From: Flavobacteriaceae bacterium
GTDB taxonomy: Bacteria; Bacteroidota; Bacteroidia; Flavobacteriales; Flavobacteriaceae
Direction: 5' to 3'
DNA: 33,146 nt
NCBI GenBank assembly: GCA_002862805.1
Contig: PKEA01000042.1
Coordinates: 1 to 33,146 of the forward strand
The notes under the pieces were generated by a model. That model had not been told where the DNA came from and made no database searches. It saw only the letters and a program-made list of their open reading frames with translations. Below are positions 1-9,759 of this stretch, piece after piece. Made by a program: the position numbers and the translations under genes. Numbering within the stretch: position 1 is the stretch's first letter; the number at the start of each line of letters is the position of its first letter.

Positions 1-1328
1 ACTTTCAATATAATTTGAGAGGAGAAAATAGGATAAGTACAAATGATTCTTTATTCTTCAAACCTCAAATGTTCAGAGATGCAAAATCGGGTTTTCAACA
101 TACAATTCCTGTTAGCACCAATTTTAAAATATTTAAATATTTTAGTGTTACTACTAGTGCAAACTATAATGAAGTTTGGACTTTTAATACCATAAATAAA
201 TATTTTAGTTCAACTGATAACGAAGTTATTACAGATGACATTAAAGGTTTTGATGCTTTTAGAACATACAACTTTACCTCGAGTATTGGTACTACTATAT
301 ATGGTACTTTTAATTTTGGAGAAGAGAAAAAAATTCAAGCTATAAGACATGTAATGAGACCAAACGTTTCTTATGGTTATACTCCAAGTTTTGAAAAATA
401 TTACGATACATATGCAATTGATGCAACAGGAAACACTTATCAAGAATATACTAGATTTGAAGGTGGAATATTTGGATCACCAAGTCAAAGTAATTCAAAT
501 ATTTTAGGATTCTCTTTAAGTAATACATTTGAAGCAAAAGTTACTGATAAAGAAAGTAAGGACGGAATGCCTAAAAAAGTAATGTTATTGAATAACTTAA
601 ACTTTTCTGCAGATTATAATATAAATGCTGATTCTACAGCTTGGTCTCCAATGCGAGTTAGCGGTGGAACGCAATTCTTTAAAAATAAAATGAATGTTAA
701 TTTTGCAACTACATTAGATCCTTATGCTATTGACAATTCTGGAAATAGAATAGATACTTGGAATATCGATAATGGAGGTAGTTTGTTTAGAATGACTAGT
801 GCAAATATGACATTAAATTATAGTTTTTCAAGTAATGATACAAAAAAATCAGAGCAAACCCAACAAAATGGCGGTAGAGGAGATGATTTATTTGGTACAG
901 GTGTAGATCTAAGCAATAGTAAACAAAGCTTATTTGACAAAAATGATGAAGATAATAAAGGTGAAACAAAAGAAAACAAATGGTACAATACAGAATTACC
1001 ATGGGACTTACGTTTAGCTTATTCTGTGACTTATAATAATAGTAACAGGCAAAATGAAATTTCTTCAAATTCGTTAATGATGTCTGGAAATATTGAATTA
1101 GCACCAAGATGGAAAGTTGGATTTTCTTCAGGATATGACTTTAAACAACAAGGAGTAACATTTACACAATTACGTTTTGAACGAGATTTAGAAAGTTGGA
1201 GAATGAGTTTAAATTGGGTTCCATATGGTACAAATACATATTGGGGATTCTTTATAGGAATTACTTCTTCAGTTTTAAGTGATATTAAATGGGATAAACG
1301 TCAATTACCAGATAGAGTTTTTCAATAA
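1..1328 (+). CDS. lptD: LptD-like LPS assembly outer-membrane protein, C-terminal part
   Basis: This is the 3' part of a gene that is open to the left edge (frame begins at base 3), so its start is missing. About 440 residues are visible. They are rich in alternating polar/aromatic strands (for example the YNEVWTF, LNYSFSS and FERDLESWRMSLNW regions), as expected for a beta-barrel, and the end (WDKRQLPDRVFQ) resembles flavobacterial LptD homologues as I recall them. LptD-family proteins insert lipopolysaccharide into the outer leaflet of the outer membrane. A polar Asn/Asp/Lys-rich stretch (roughly residues 275-325 of the visible part) would be an extracellular loop. The ridA gene follows 30 bases later on the same strand, a neighbourhood I recall from other flavobacteria. 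Another large outer-membrane barrel of this phylum is possible, but the neighbourhood favours LptD. Confidence 0.72.
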   Translation, partial: FQYNLRGENRISTNDSLFFKPQMFRDAKSGFQHTIPVSTNFKIFKYFSVTTSANYNEVWTFNTINKYFSSTDNEVITDDIKGFDAFRTYNFTSSIGTTIYGTFNFGEEKKIQAIRHVMRPNVSYGYTPSFEKYYDTYAIDATGNTYQEYTRFEGGIFGSPSQSNSNILGFSLSNTFEAKVTDKESKDGMPKKVMLLNNLNFSADYNINADSTAWSPMRVSGGTQFFKNKMNVNFATTLDPYAIDNSGNRIDTWNIDNGGSLFRMTSANMTLNYSFSSNDTKKSEQTQQNGGRGDDLFGTGVDLSNSKQSLFDKNDEDNKGETKENKWYNTELPWDLRLAYSVTYNNSNRQNEISSNSLMMSGNIELAPRWKVGFSSGYDFKQQGVTFTQLRFERDLESWRMSLNWVPYGTNTYWGFFIGITSSVLSDIKWDKRQLPDRVFQ

Positions 1329-1358
1329 AATTTAGCTAACTACTTATTTATACACATC

Positions 1359-1739
1359 ATGAAAAAAATAATTTTCACCAAAAATGCACCAGCTCCTATT
1401 GGCCCCTATAACCAAGCGGTTTTGGTAAACAATACATTATACACCTCTGGACAAATTGCTATTGATCCAAAAACAAACGAGTTAGTTTTAGATACTATAG
1501 AAAATGAAACTAAAATGGTAATGGAAAATATGAAAGCAGTTTTAGAAGCGGCTGAAATGAATTTTAGCGATGTTTTTAAAGCTACTATCTTTATTAGCGA
1601 CATGAATAATTTTGCCAGAATTAATGCTGTTTATGGCGCTTATTTTGATGAAAAAACAGCTCCTGCAAGAGAAACGGTTGAAGTGGCTTGTTTACCTAAA
1701 AATGTAAACGTTGAAATTTCAATGATAGCTTGTAAGTAG
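1359..1739 (+). CDS. ridA: RidA family reactive enamine/imine deaminase
   Basis: The 126-residue product is the normal length for RidA (formerly YjgF/UPF0076). RidA hydrolyses reactive enamine/imine intermediates such as 2-aminoacrylate, made by PLP enzymes like threonine dehydratase, and so protects PLP enzymes in the cytoplasm. Visible family marks are the N-terminal APAPIGPYNQA segment, YTSGQIAID, and the C-terminal APARETVEVACLP segment with the conserved Arg104, the residue that binds the substrate carboxylate in characterised RidA proteins. Glu119 in the VEISMIA segment fits the conserved acidic position. The gene begins at an ATG 30 bases after the lptD stop and ends at a bidirectional terminator (1757-1794) shared with mgsA. 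It is probably cotranscribed with lptD. Confidence 0.93.
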   Translation: MKKIIFTKNAPAPIGPYNQAVLVNNTLYTSGQIAIDPKTNELVLDTIENETKMVMENMKAVLEAAEMNFSDVFKATIFISDMNNFARINAVYGAYFDEKTAPARETVEVACLPKNVNVEISMIACK

Positions 1740-1756
1740 TCGATATAACAAAAAAT

Positions 1757-1794
1757 AAAAAGGCGATTCTTCAATTTAGAAGAATCGCCTTTTT
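1757..1794. terminator. Bidirectional intrinsic terminator between ridA and mgsA
   Basis: A perfect 12-bp stem (1761-1772 with 1779-1790, AGGCGATTCTTC and its complement) has a 6-base loop and is flanked by AAAA on the left and TTTT on the right. It can therefore end ridA transcription rightward and mgsA transcription leftward. Confidence 0.9.
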
Positions 1795-1817
1795 ATTGTA
1801 AATATTAAAACTTAAAA

Positions 1818-2201
1818 TTAATCCATTAACAAGGCATTCATTAACATTTGTGCTGTAGCCTCGTTTGTAGCCAATGGAACATTATGCACATCACAAATAC
1901 GAATAAGCATAGAAATATCGGGTTCGTGAGCATGGCTAGAATTTGGATCTTTAAAAAATAAAACCATTTTTGTTTTGCCCTCTGCTACTCTAGCTGCAAT
2001 TTGTGCATCGCCACCTTGCGGACCTGAAAGCATTTTTTTAACTTTAATTCCTACTGATTCTACCTTTCCTCCAGTGGTTCCTGTTGCAATTAACTTAATA
2101 TTTTCTTCAATAAGAATATGTTTATTTTTATTCAAAAACTGCACCATATCAGCTTTTTTACCATCGTGTGCAATTACTGCGATTTCCATTTTTTTATTCA
2201 T
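1818..2201 (-). CDS. mgsA: Methylglyoxal synthase
   Basis: The 127-residue product converts dihydroxyacetone phosphate to methylglyoxal and phosphate, a bypass of lower glycolysis used when triose phosphates build up or phosphate is low. Visible residues match the E. coli enzyme with an offset of about six: His12/Asp13 near the start (IAHDGKK), the phosphate-binding TGTTGG segment, GPQGGDAQ with catalytic Asp65, KDP with Asp85, and HAHEPD with His92 and Asp95. Shorter than E. coli MgsA (152), but compact forms are common. The gene is last in the run pfkA-gap-kinase-mgsA and starts 5 bases after the kinase stop, so it is very likely translated from the same mRNA. A second ATG at codon 5 is an alternative start. 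Confidence 0.95.
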   Translation of the reverse strand: MNKKMEIAVIAHDGKKADMVQFLNKNKHILIEENIKLIATGTTGGKVESVGIKVKKMLSGPQGGDAQIAARVAEGKTKMVLFFKDPNSSHAHEPDISMLIRICDVHNVPLATNEATAQMLMNALLMD

Positions 2202-2206
2202 TTTTT

Positions 2207-3058
2207 TTATGAATTTAAAATATGATAATTAATTAAGCCTTCCATAGGTTTTACATAAACATTACCTATTTGTAATCCGTGAGAATGTAATGCTTCGGTT
2301 AATTCTTCTTTTAAATAATAAGCTATTGAACCAATAAAGTGAATAGGAACTTCTTTAGCATTTTCAAATTGTAAAATATTATGTTCAATGAATAATTGAA
2401 TTTCTTCGTTAATATATTTTTTACAAAAAGAAGTATTTTTATGTTCTATTAAAAACTTTGCAAAAGAAGCTAAAAATGCATTTGGATTAGGTTCTTTGTA
2501 TAATTTATTTTTAATAAAATCGGCATCTAAATTATATTGTTGTTCTAGTTTTTCTCTCAAATAAATTGGCATTTCATTGAAATAATAACCACGAATAATA
2601 TGTCTTCCAAAACGATTACCGCTACAATCATCCATAACAATATAACCTAAAGAAGTGATTTTTTGATGTAATTTTTCTCCATCAAAATAACTACAATTAG
2701 AACCTGTTCCAAGAATACAAACTATCGCCTTTTCTCCTTTTGGAGTTGTTCCAAAAACTGCAGCATAAGTATCTTCATATACTTGAATTTCAGCATTTTG
2801 AAAATAGTTTTGCAGCAATTCTTTTAAATACATCTTCATTTTTTCGGTACCGCAACCAGCACCATAAAAGAAAACCTTTTCTATATTTTTTTTATTAGTT
2901 GATATTGATTCATTTGTACTTATACGTTCAATAATTTCATCACCAGATAATACTGACGGATTTAAACCTAAAGTTGCCGTAGAAAAAAGAGTTCCTCCGT
3001 TATTGTCTACTGCTGTCCAATCCGCTTTTGTAGAACCACTATCAACTAATAATATCAT
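2207..3058 (-). CDS. N-acetylglucosamine kinase-like protein (BadF/BadG/BcrA ATPase family)
   Basis: The 283-residue cytoplasmic protein has the actin/hexokinase ATPase fold: phosphate-1 loop near the start (LLVDSGSTKADW), phosphate-2 motif (CILGTGSNCSYFDG, around residue 115), DDCSGN with a likely catalytic acidic residue, and an adenosine-type motif near the end (HFIGSIAYYLKEEL). The family includes GlcNAc kinase and related sugar kinases, so phosphorylation of an amino sugar such as GlcNAc, perhaps from peptidoglycan or chitin, is the best guess; the substrate cannot be fixed from sequence. Its ATG directly abuts the gap stop codon with no spacer, and mgsA follows after 5 bases, so it sits inside the glycolytic operon and is probably translationally coupled to gap. 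Confidence 0.82.
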   Translation of the reverse strand: MILLVDSGSTKADWTAVDNNGGTLFSTATLGLNPSVLSGDEIIERISTNESISTNKKNIEKVFFYGAGCGTEKMKMYLKELLQNYFQNAEIQVYEDTYAAVFGTTPKGEKAIVCILGTGSNCSYFDGEKLHQKITSLGYIVMDDCSGNRFGRHIIRGYYFNEMPIYLREKLEQQYNLDADFIKNKLYKEPNPNAFLASFAKFLIEHKNTSFCKKYINEEIQLFIEHNILQFENAKEVPIHFIGSIAYYLKEELTEALHSHGLQIGNVYVKPMEGLINYHILNS

Positions 3059-4081
<1,023 letters not shown>

Positions 4082-4131
4082 TTAATTTGCTTGATTAGTT
4101 GTGTGTTTATCTTAGCAATTATACAATGAAA

Positions 4132-5118
4132 TTATGTAGACATTATGTCTGACACTCTAATTAATTCTTTATCTATTTCGAAATGACCCTTAATGGCTTG
4201 TTCTAAAGGAGTTAAGACTATTTTGTCGCTTAATATTCCTGCCATAAAGTTAGATTTCCCTTCTAATAATGCTTCGACTGCTTTAACTCCAAGCCTTGAG
4301 GCTAAAACTCTATCAAAACATGATGGCGCTCCGCCACGTTGCATATGACCTAAAACAGAAACCCTAACATCATATTCTGGCATATGTTCTTCTACATAAT
4401 CTTTTAGTTCGAAAACGTTTTTACCTGTTTTATCACCTTCAGAAACGACTACGATACTTGATGATTTTCCTGATTCTTTACTGCGCTTTAATGATTCTAA
4501 AAGTCGATCTAAACCTAAATCTTCCTCAGGAATAAGAATCTCTTCTGCACCTGCTCCAATACCTGTATTTAAGGCAATATGACCTGCATCTCTTCCCATG
4601 ACTTCAACAAAGAAAAGTCGGTTATGAGAACTAGCTGTATCCCTAATTTTATCAATAACATCAACTACAGTATTTAAGGCAGTATCGTATCCAAGAGTGT
4701 GGCTTGTTCCAAAGATATCATTATCGATAGTTCCTGGAATTCCTATTACTGGGAAATTGAATTCTTTATTAAAAATTTCAGCTCCTGTAAAAGAACCATC
4801 ACCACCAATTACAACGAGTGCATCAACATTAGCTTTTTTTAAATGATTGTATGCTTTTTTTCTACCTTCAGCAGTCATAAAATCTTTTGATCGGGCAGAT
4901 TTTAAGATAGTTCCACCTTTATTGATAATATTATTGACTGAACGAGGTCCCATTTCTTTAAAATCGCCTTCAATCATTCCTTGATAACCTCTATAGACTC
5001 CTAAACAATTGACATTATGATACGCGCAAGTTCTTACAACTGCACGAATTGCAGCATTCATTCCTGGAGAATCTCCTCCAGAAGTTAATACAGCAATTTT
5101 ATTAATATTTGTTGACAT
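4132..5118 (-). CDS. pfkA: ATP-dependent 6-phosphofructokinase
   Basis: The 328-residue product phosphorylates fructose 6-phosphate to fructose 1,6-bisphosphate, the committed step of glycolysis. The nucleotide-binding TSGGDSPGMNAA is at residues 12-23, GGDGS at 105-109, and the catalytic PGTIDND at 128-134 with Asp132. Gly in GGDG and Gly rather than Lys in PGTIDND both indicate ATP rather than pyrophosphate as donor. MGRDAGHIA and GHMQRGG, which contact sugar phosphate, are also present. The gene begins 44 bases after the tamB stop and is followed by gap, so pfkA may share transcripts with tamB or have a promoter within the tamB tail; no clear TAnnTTTG element is seen in the short gap. Confidence 0.97.
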   Translation of the reverse strand: MSTNINKIAVLTSGGDSPGMNAAIRAVVRTCAYHNVNCLGVYRGYQGMIEGDFKEMGPRSVNNIINKGGTILKSARSKDFMTAEGRKKAYNHLKKANVDALVVIGGDGSFTGAEIFNKEFNFPVIGIPGTIDNDIFGTSHTLGYDTALNTVVDVIDKIRDTASSHNRLFFVEVMGRDAGHIALNTGIGAGAEEILIPEEDLGLDRLLESLKRSKESGKSSSIVVVSEGDKTGKNVFELKDYVEEHMPEYDVRVSVLGHMQRGGAPSCFDRVLASRLGVKAVEALLEGKSNFMAGILSDKIVLTPLEQAIKGHFEIDKELIRVSDIMST

Positions 5119-5162
5119 AGTATTTTATATATGTAAATTTAAAAAAAGGAAATGAAAAACAA

Positions 5163-8100
5163 CTACTCAATCTCAGGAACTTTTAATGGTTCCTTTTCTT
5201 TTTCAGCTTCAGGAATAGGTTTTTTTCTTGTTTCTTGTGTCCAATTCATATAATCAGGAGAAAGTTCAGAGTCTGAAGATTGATTTGAAGAATTAGAATC
5301 AGAATTAGTTTGCTTATCTTTCTTTTTAAATATTTTTTTTAACATTTCACCAAATGTATCAAAATCTATACTATAGGTTAATCCAATTCCTTGTGTGTAA
5401 CCAATATTTCCTCCAATATTATAATTTAAATCATTTTCACGATTAAAAACATGAGCTTGAAGTGTACCATCTTCGTTAAGCTTCATCTGAATTTCAAGAT
5501 TTCCTACCAAAACAGATTGAGAGACACCACCTACAGGAACTCCTACTTTTCCATTAATTGAAATTTTATCATTAATTTGAGTGTTTAATGTAACACCTAC
5601 TCTGTCTGATATTTGATTAACTCTATCTCCTTGACTGTAATCTAACCCAAATTTAAGCATACTATCTTCATCAGCAAAAATATCGCTTAAAATAGCACTT
5701 ACACGTTCAAACAAAGGACCATAAGCAACATTACCAGCATTTTCGGCAGTCATAAAAGAGCCTGTTGAAAGTAAAGCCATTGCTTGAGTTTGTCTTGTAT
5801 CTTTATTTTGTAATCGATAATCTATTTCGCTCTTTAGAACCGAACTTACATTAGGGAAATCAATATTAAAATCGGGTTCTGGATTACTTATTGTTCCATT
5901 TAAAAGAATAGAAACATTTGTAATTACTTTTTTATTAAAAGTTGCGCTTTCTAATAATAATGCAGGATTAGCTTCTGTAGTATAAATCGCTTCTAAATCT
6001 AAGTTTGCACCTAAAGGTTCACCTTCCCAGCGAATAGTTCCTCCTTTTTTAACATTAAATTTTTTATCTATTAAACCTCCATATTTAAAATTATACTCCC
6101 CTTCTTCAACAATAAAATCTCCGTACATGAGGAATTTACCTAAAGTGTTAATTTCAATATGCATTGAGCCATAGCCACTTCCGTTCATTGAATGTCCTGA
6201 ATCTCTATCTAAAATAATTTCAATATTAGCATTTGTATCTACATCAAAATCTAGTTCTAGTTCTATTCCTTGATATTTATTCTTTTCAATTGCTTTTTCT
6301 CCTTTTAAACTGTATTTATCTTTTGCTTTTACAAAATTTAAAAAAGAATTATCTCCCATTGACTCTGAATCGCTCACTGGGATTTTTATTTCGGTTCCTT
6401 TTTCTGAAGCACCATTAACTTTAATAACAAGAGCATTTGTTGGTCCTTTTACCGATGCAAAACCATTCATAAATGCAGTACCAAAATAATAAGCATCTTC
6501 ACTATCTTTAGTATCTAAGGCTAGTAAATTATTTGATTTAATTTCTAAATCTATTTCCCAATCGGCAAAAACATCATGTCTTACATTACCATGTAAAACA
6601 CCTTTTGTTTTATGCTTAGTATCAGTAATTTCAATATTTCTAAAAATAAATTGATGTTCAGTAACATCTATAATTGCATTTTTTTCAAAGTCATAATTTA
6701 CATTTAAATAAGGAACTTTAACTCCTGAATTATTTAAATATAAACGACCATCTATTTCAGGATCAATTAAAGAACCACCTATTGTAGCTTTACCGGTTGC
6801 ATTTCCTCTCACATCAGATAAAATTGAACTTAGTAAAGGTCCGAAAGCACTTATGTCAAACTTATCAAATCCAGCTTCTAAATTAAGTTCCGTTTCTTTT
6901 TCAAAATAATTTAAATCACCTTGTAAAGTAAAACGTTCATCTTCATCTTGCTTTAATTTTGAATCAATAAAAAACTTATTAAAATCTTTATTTCCTTTAA
7001 TGTTAAAATCTAAATTTCCTAAAGCAATATTGTTTATTTGTAAATTATCAATTGTAAGCTGAGATTCTGGTTTATATATTGTGTTGTTTTGTACATATTT
7101 AATCATTCCGTTTAAGTTTCCATCAAACTTTAAACTATCAACAGAAGGCGTAATTTTATTGATATCAATATCTTTAAATGTTAAATTAAAATCTTTGTAA
7201 GTTGAATCTTTTAGCTTTCCATAAAAGTTCATTTTTTGGTTATTATGTGACAAAGTAAAGTTTCGGAAATCAAAATTGGATAATTTTTTATCAAAAACAA
7301 TTTTGTTTTCTTTTTCTTCATTTTCATTTATAAACCAAATATAATCTTTGAAATTAAGTTCTGATTTTTTGAAACCTACAACCGAATTTTTATTTTCGTC
7401 AATAGTATGATAAAGGTTTAAATCAAATTTATCATCGCTTTTTTTTCCACCTTTAAACTCAGTTCTTACAAATAATGTGTCATTCATTGTTACATTAATA
7501 AGGCTGAAATCGGCAATTTTATAATTCTTATTTCTAATAGAATCCATTTCTATATAAGTGTTGTATAAAGGATTCTTATTATCTATATCGATTTTTATAT
7601 TATTAAAATAATTTTCAAAAGCAATAACTTCTGGAGCATTGAAATCAAATTCAAACTTTCCTTCATCAGCATTAATTTTACCTTTAAACTTTGTGTTTTC
7701 GGAAATTGAAACATCTGGAATAAATATATCAATAATTTTATTGTAAATTGAAAATTCAAAATCTAAGTATTGACCCGATTTTAGTTCATTTGGGGTATAG
7801 TTTGCATATAAACTACCAACAGCATTTTCTAGTATCTTTTTAACTTCATCAATTTTATATTTACCAACTACTTTTCCTGTAATTATATCTGGCGAATTAA
7901 CAGTAATTGTTCTTACCTTATCATTATCAAAGCTTGATGTTAGTTGAAATTCATCAAAAACATAATGTTCTTTTGTATTTAAATAAGAAGCGCCATTTAC
8001 ATTTAAAACACCTTCCAAATCATCAAAAGTATTTCCTTTTGCATCTAAAGTTACATTCCCTTTAAATATTGATATGGTGTCAATTGTTGAAAAATGTAAT

Positions 8101-9584
8101 GCAGCTAAATCAATATAATCAATTTGAGTTTTAAAATTGTAGTTTTTAACTTTCGAACTTAAATCGACTAATCCGTTAAAATCTAAACGTAAATTTGGAT
8201 CATTACTATTTAAATATCCTTTAAAATAAGGCATTTTCATAGTTCCATCCACTTCAATATTTGAATAATTGTATTTGTTATAGTACAATTTATCTATTTT
8301 TCCTTTAATTTTAGTGTTTAAATATTTTGTGTTGAATCCTTTTCCATCAACATCAACTTGTAAAGTCGCAGCACCTAAATCGTTTTGATTTAAGAAATTT
8401 CCAACATTAAAATTCTCTAATTCAATATGTCCTTGATAAGAAGCATTGTCAATATTATCAATATTTTGAAGCGATAAATCTGCATCAATAGCGCCCAGAA
8501 AAGAAGTTAAATATACTTTCGAATTTATATATGTACTTGTAAGCTCAACATTTCCGTTTAAATTGATGTTTTCAAGTTTTTTTAAGTTAGAAGGTAAGTT
8601 ATCGCCTAAAATTCGAGGTAAAATGTGATTTAACTTCTCATAACTTGATGATAAATTGTCAAAATTTCCTTTAATGTAAAACGATTGTGTCTTATCAAAA
8701 AGATATTTAAACGTAACGTTTCCGGTAATTTCTGAATGATATTTATCTGTTAATTTTAAATTATGAGTTGTAAAATTATTTAAGGTACCTAAAAGATGTG
8801 TGTCAATAAAAAACTTATTGTCCTTACCAAATTCATTATAAAAATAATTTAAATCGTTTGAAGCAATTATGGCTTTATCAAATTCAGCGTCAAAAACAAC
8901 TTTATTATTAAAGTCAGAAAAATCTTCTCTCTTATATTTTAACTCAACTCTACCAATCATTTCAGATTCTTGAGTTGTAGCATTTAGGTTTTCTAATAAT
9001 ATGTTAGATTTTGTATAAGTAAATTTCGATTTTAAGTTTTCAACAAAAAGACCTCTGTAATCTTTAAATGAAAGTTTATTAATGTTCGTATAAACATTTG
9101 GCCCTTTAATATAAAAGTCTTCAATTAAACCATTTAACTGACTAAAATCAATTATTTTAGGAGTTTCTAAATTATTATCCGTGTACCTAAATCTACTTCT
9201 AAAAATAGTCATTGAAGAAGCTTTCATTCTAAATCTACCAGAAGAAGGTGAACCATCATCAAAAGCATCAATAAATCGATCTAAATTGGTGTCTTTTTCA
9301 CCTTTATACTGAGTTAACTTACAATCTAAACCATCAAGAACAACATCGCCTAAGTAAGGATGACCACTATCATAAAGTTTCTTAAAATCTAAAATTGAAC
9401 TATTTAACCTATCAATATAAAAAAGAGTATCTTTATGATGATCTCTAACAAGAATATTTCCTAATTTAACAGTACCAAATGGGGTAATTGTTAAATTTTT
9501 AATAGTTATATCTGTTCCATATGCTTTATTTAATTCATTTGTAGCATATTTACCAAAATAAGTTTGCACAAATGGCAACGACAA
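5163..9584 (-). CDS. tamB: TamB-like translocation/assembly module protein
   Basis: This very large AsmA/TamB-type protein (1473 residues from the first standard start) is thought to bridge inner and outer membranes as a long lipid-transfer or assembly groove. The body is almost entirely beta-rich repeat with many D/N-x-D turns. The C-terminal 350 residues match the TamB (DUF490) domain (for example GSLIDPEIDG, GKFLMYGDF, and a final FDTFGEMLKKIFKK before a Ser/Asn-rich tail). The first usable start is TTG at 9584, but the open frame continues upstream to a TAG at 9663-9665. That extra stretch (9585-9662) encodes KKFKK followed by a run of about 20 Ile/Leu/Val, the expected membrane anchor, with no ATG, GTG or TTG. 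The true N-terminus is thus unresolved. It is divergent from tsaD. Confidence 0.88.
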   Translation of the reverse strand: MSLPFVQTYFGKYATNELNKAYGTDITIKNLTITPFGTVKLGNILVRDHHKDTLFYIDRLNSSILDFKKLYDSGHPYLGDVVLDGLDCKLTQYKGEKDTNLDRFIDAFDDGSPSSGRFRMKASSMTIFRSRFRYTDNNLETPKIIDFSQLNGLIEDFYIKGPNVYTNINKLSFKDYRGLFVENLKSKFTYTKSNILLENLNATTQESEMIGRVELKYKREDFSDFNNKVVFDAEFDKAIIASNDLNYFYNEFGKDNKFFIDTHLLGTLNNFTTHNLKLTDKYHSEITGNVTFKYLFDKTQSFYIKGNFDNLSSSYEKLNHILPRILGDNLPSNLKKLENINLNGNVELTSTYINSKVYLTSFLGAIDADLSLQNIDNIDNASYQGHIELENFNVGNFLNQNDLGAATLQVDVDGKGFNTKYLNTKIKGKIDKLYYNKYNYSNIEVDGTMKMPYFKGYLNSNDPNLRLDFNGLVDLSSKVKNYNFKTQIDYIDLAALHFSTIDTISIFKGNVTLDAKGNTFDDLEGVLNVNGASYLNTKEHYVFDEFQLTSSFDNDKVRTITVNSPDIITGKVVGKYKIDEVKKILENAVGSLYANYTPNELKSGQYLDFEFSIYNKIIDIFIPDVSISENTKFKGKINADEGKFEFDFNAPEVIAFENYFNNIKIDIDNKNPLYNTYIEMDSIRNKNYKIADFSLINVTMNDTLFVRTEFKGGKKSDDKFDLNLYHTIDENKNSVVGFKKSELNFKDYIWFINENEEKENKIVFDKKLSNFDFRNFTLSHNNQKMNFYGKLKDSTYKDFNLTFKDIDINKITPSVDSLKFDGNLNGMIKYVQNNTIYKPESQLTIDNLQINNIALGNLDFNIKGNKDFNKFFIDSKLKQDEDERFTLQGDLNYFEKETELNLEAGFDKFDISAFGPLLSSILSDVRGNATGKATIGGSLIDPEIDGRLYLNNSGVKVPYLNVNYDFEKNAIIDVTEHQFIFRNIEITDTKHKTKGVLHGNVRHDVFADWEIDLEIKSNNLLALDTKDSEDAYYFGTAFMNGFASVKGPTNALVIKVNGASEKGTEIKIPVSDSESMGDNSFLNFVKAKDKYSLKGEKAIEKNKYQGIELELDFDVDTNANIEIILDRDSGHSMNGSGYGSMHIEINTLGKFLMYGDFIVEEGEYNFKYGGLIDKKFNVKKGGTIRWEGEPLGANLDLEAIYTTEANPALLLESATFNKKVITNVSILLNGTISNPEPDFNIDFPNVSSVLKSEIDYRLQNKDTRQTQAMALLSTGSFMTAENAGNVAYGPLFERVSAILSDIFADEDSMLKFGLDYSQGDRVNQISDRVGVTLNTQINDKISINGKVGVPVGGVSQSVLVGNLEIQMKLNEDGTLQAHVFNRENDLNYNIGGNIGYTQGIGLTYSIDFDTFGEMLKKIFKKKDKQTNSDSNSSNQSSDSELSPDYMNWTQETRKKPIPEAEKEKEPLKVPEIE

Positions 9585-9654
9585 AACGATACTCAGAAGA
9601 AGTAGTAAAATTAAAATTCCGACAATAATTCGGAGGAATATTTTTTTAAATTTT

Positions 9655-9681
9655 TTGATACTCTATTTTATTTTAAATTTG
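9655..9681 (+). promoter_or_regulatory. Putative promoter for the tsaD operon
   Basis: TTG at 9655-9657 is followed after 16 bases by TAAATTTG at 9674-9681, an exact TAnnTTTG box. The spacer is shorter than the usual 17-23. It would start transcription near 9688, about 70 bases before the tsaD ATG, and lies between the tamB -7 box and the tamB coding frame, so the two divergent promoters would compete. Confidence 0.4.
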
Positions 9682-9697
9682 TGCTTTGGTAATTGAA

Positions 9698-9705
9698 CAA
9701 AAATA
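9698..9705 (-). promoter_or_regulatory. Putative -7 element for tamB
   Basis: Read on the minus strand this is TATTTTTG, a perfect match to the Bacteroidota -7 consensus TAnnTTTG. It would start tamB transcripts near 9690, about 30 bases before the earliest possible tamB codon at 9662. No TTG is found at the usual distance upstream, so the call rests on the -7 box and its position. Confidence 0.45.
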
Positions 9706-9759
9706 AGGTTTTTTGTACGATACTAAATAACTTTTAAGTCAAATTTCGTGCCTTTTTAT

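Noticed and set aside
796..1107. 103-codon open frame opposite the lptD-like gene
   Set aside because: Antisense shadow rich in Tyr, Leu and Cys with no domain; the plus-strand barrel protein is the real gene.
4134..4149. Palindrome around AGACATTATGTCT at the end of pfkA
   Set aside because: It is short, lies within coding sequence, and is expected by chance in AT-rich DNA; no neighbouring regulatory evidence.
6233..6418. Leucine-rich short frame opposite tamB
   Set aside because: The Leu/Phe run is the complement of Lys/Glu-rich tamB codons, not a real membrane peptide.
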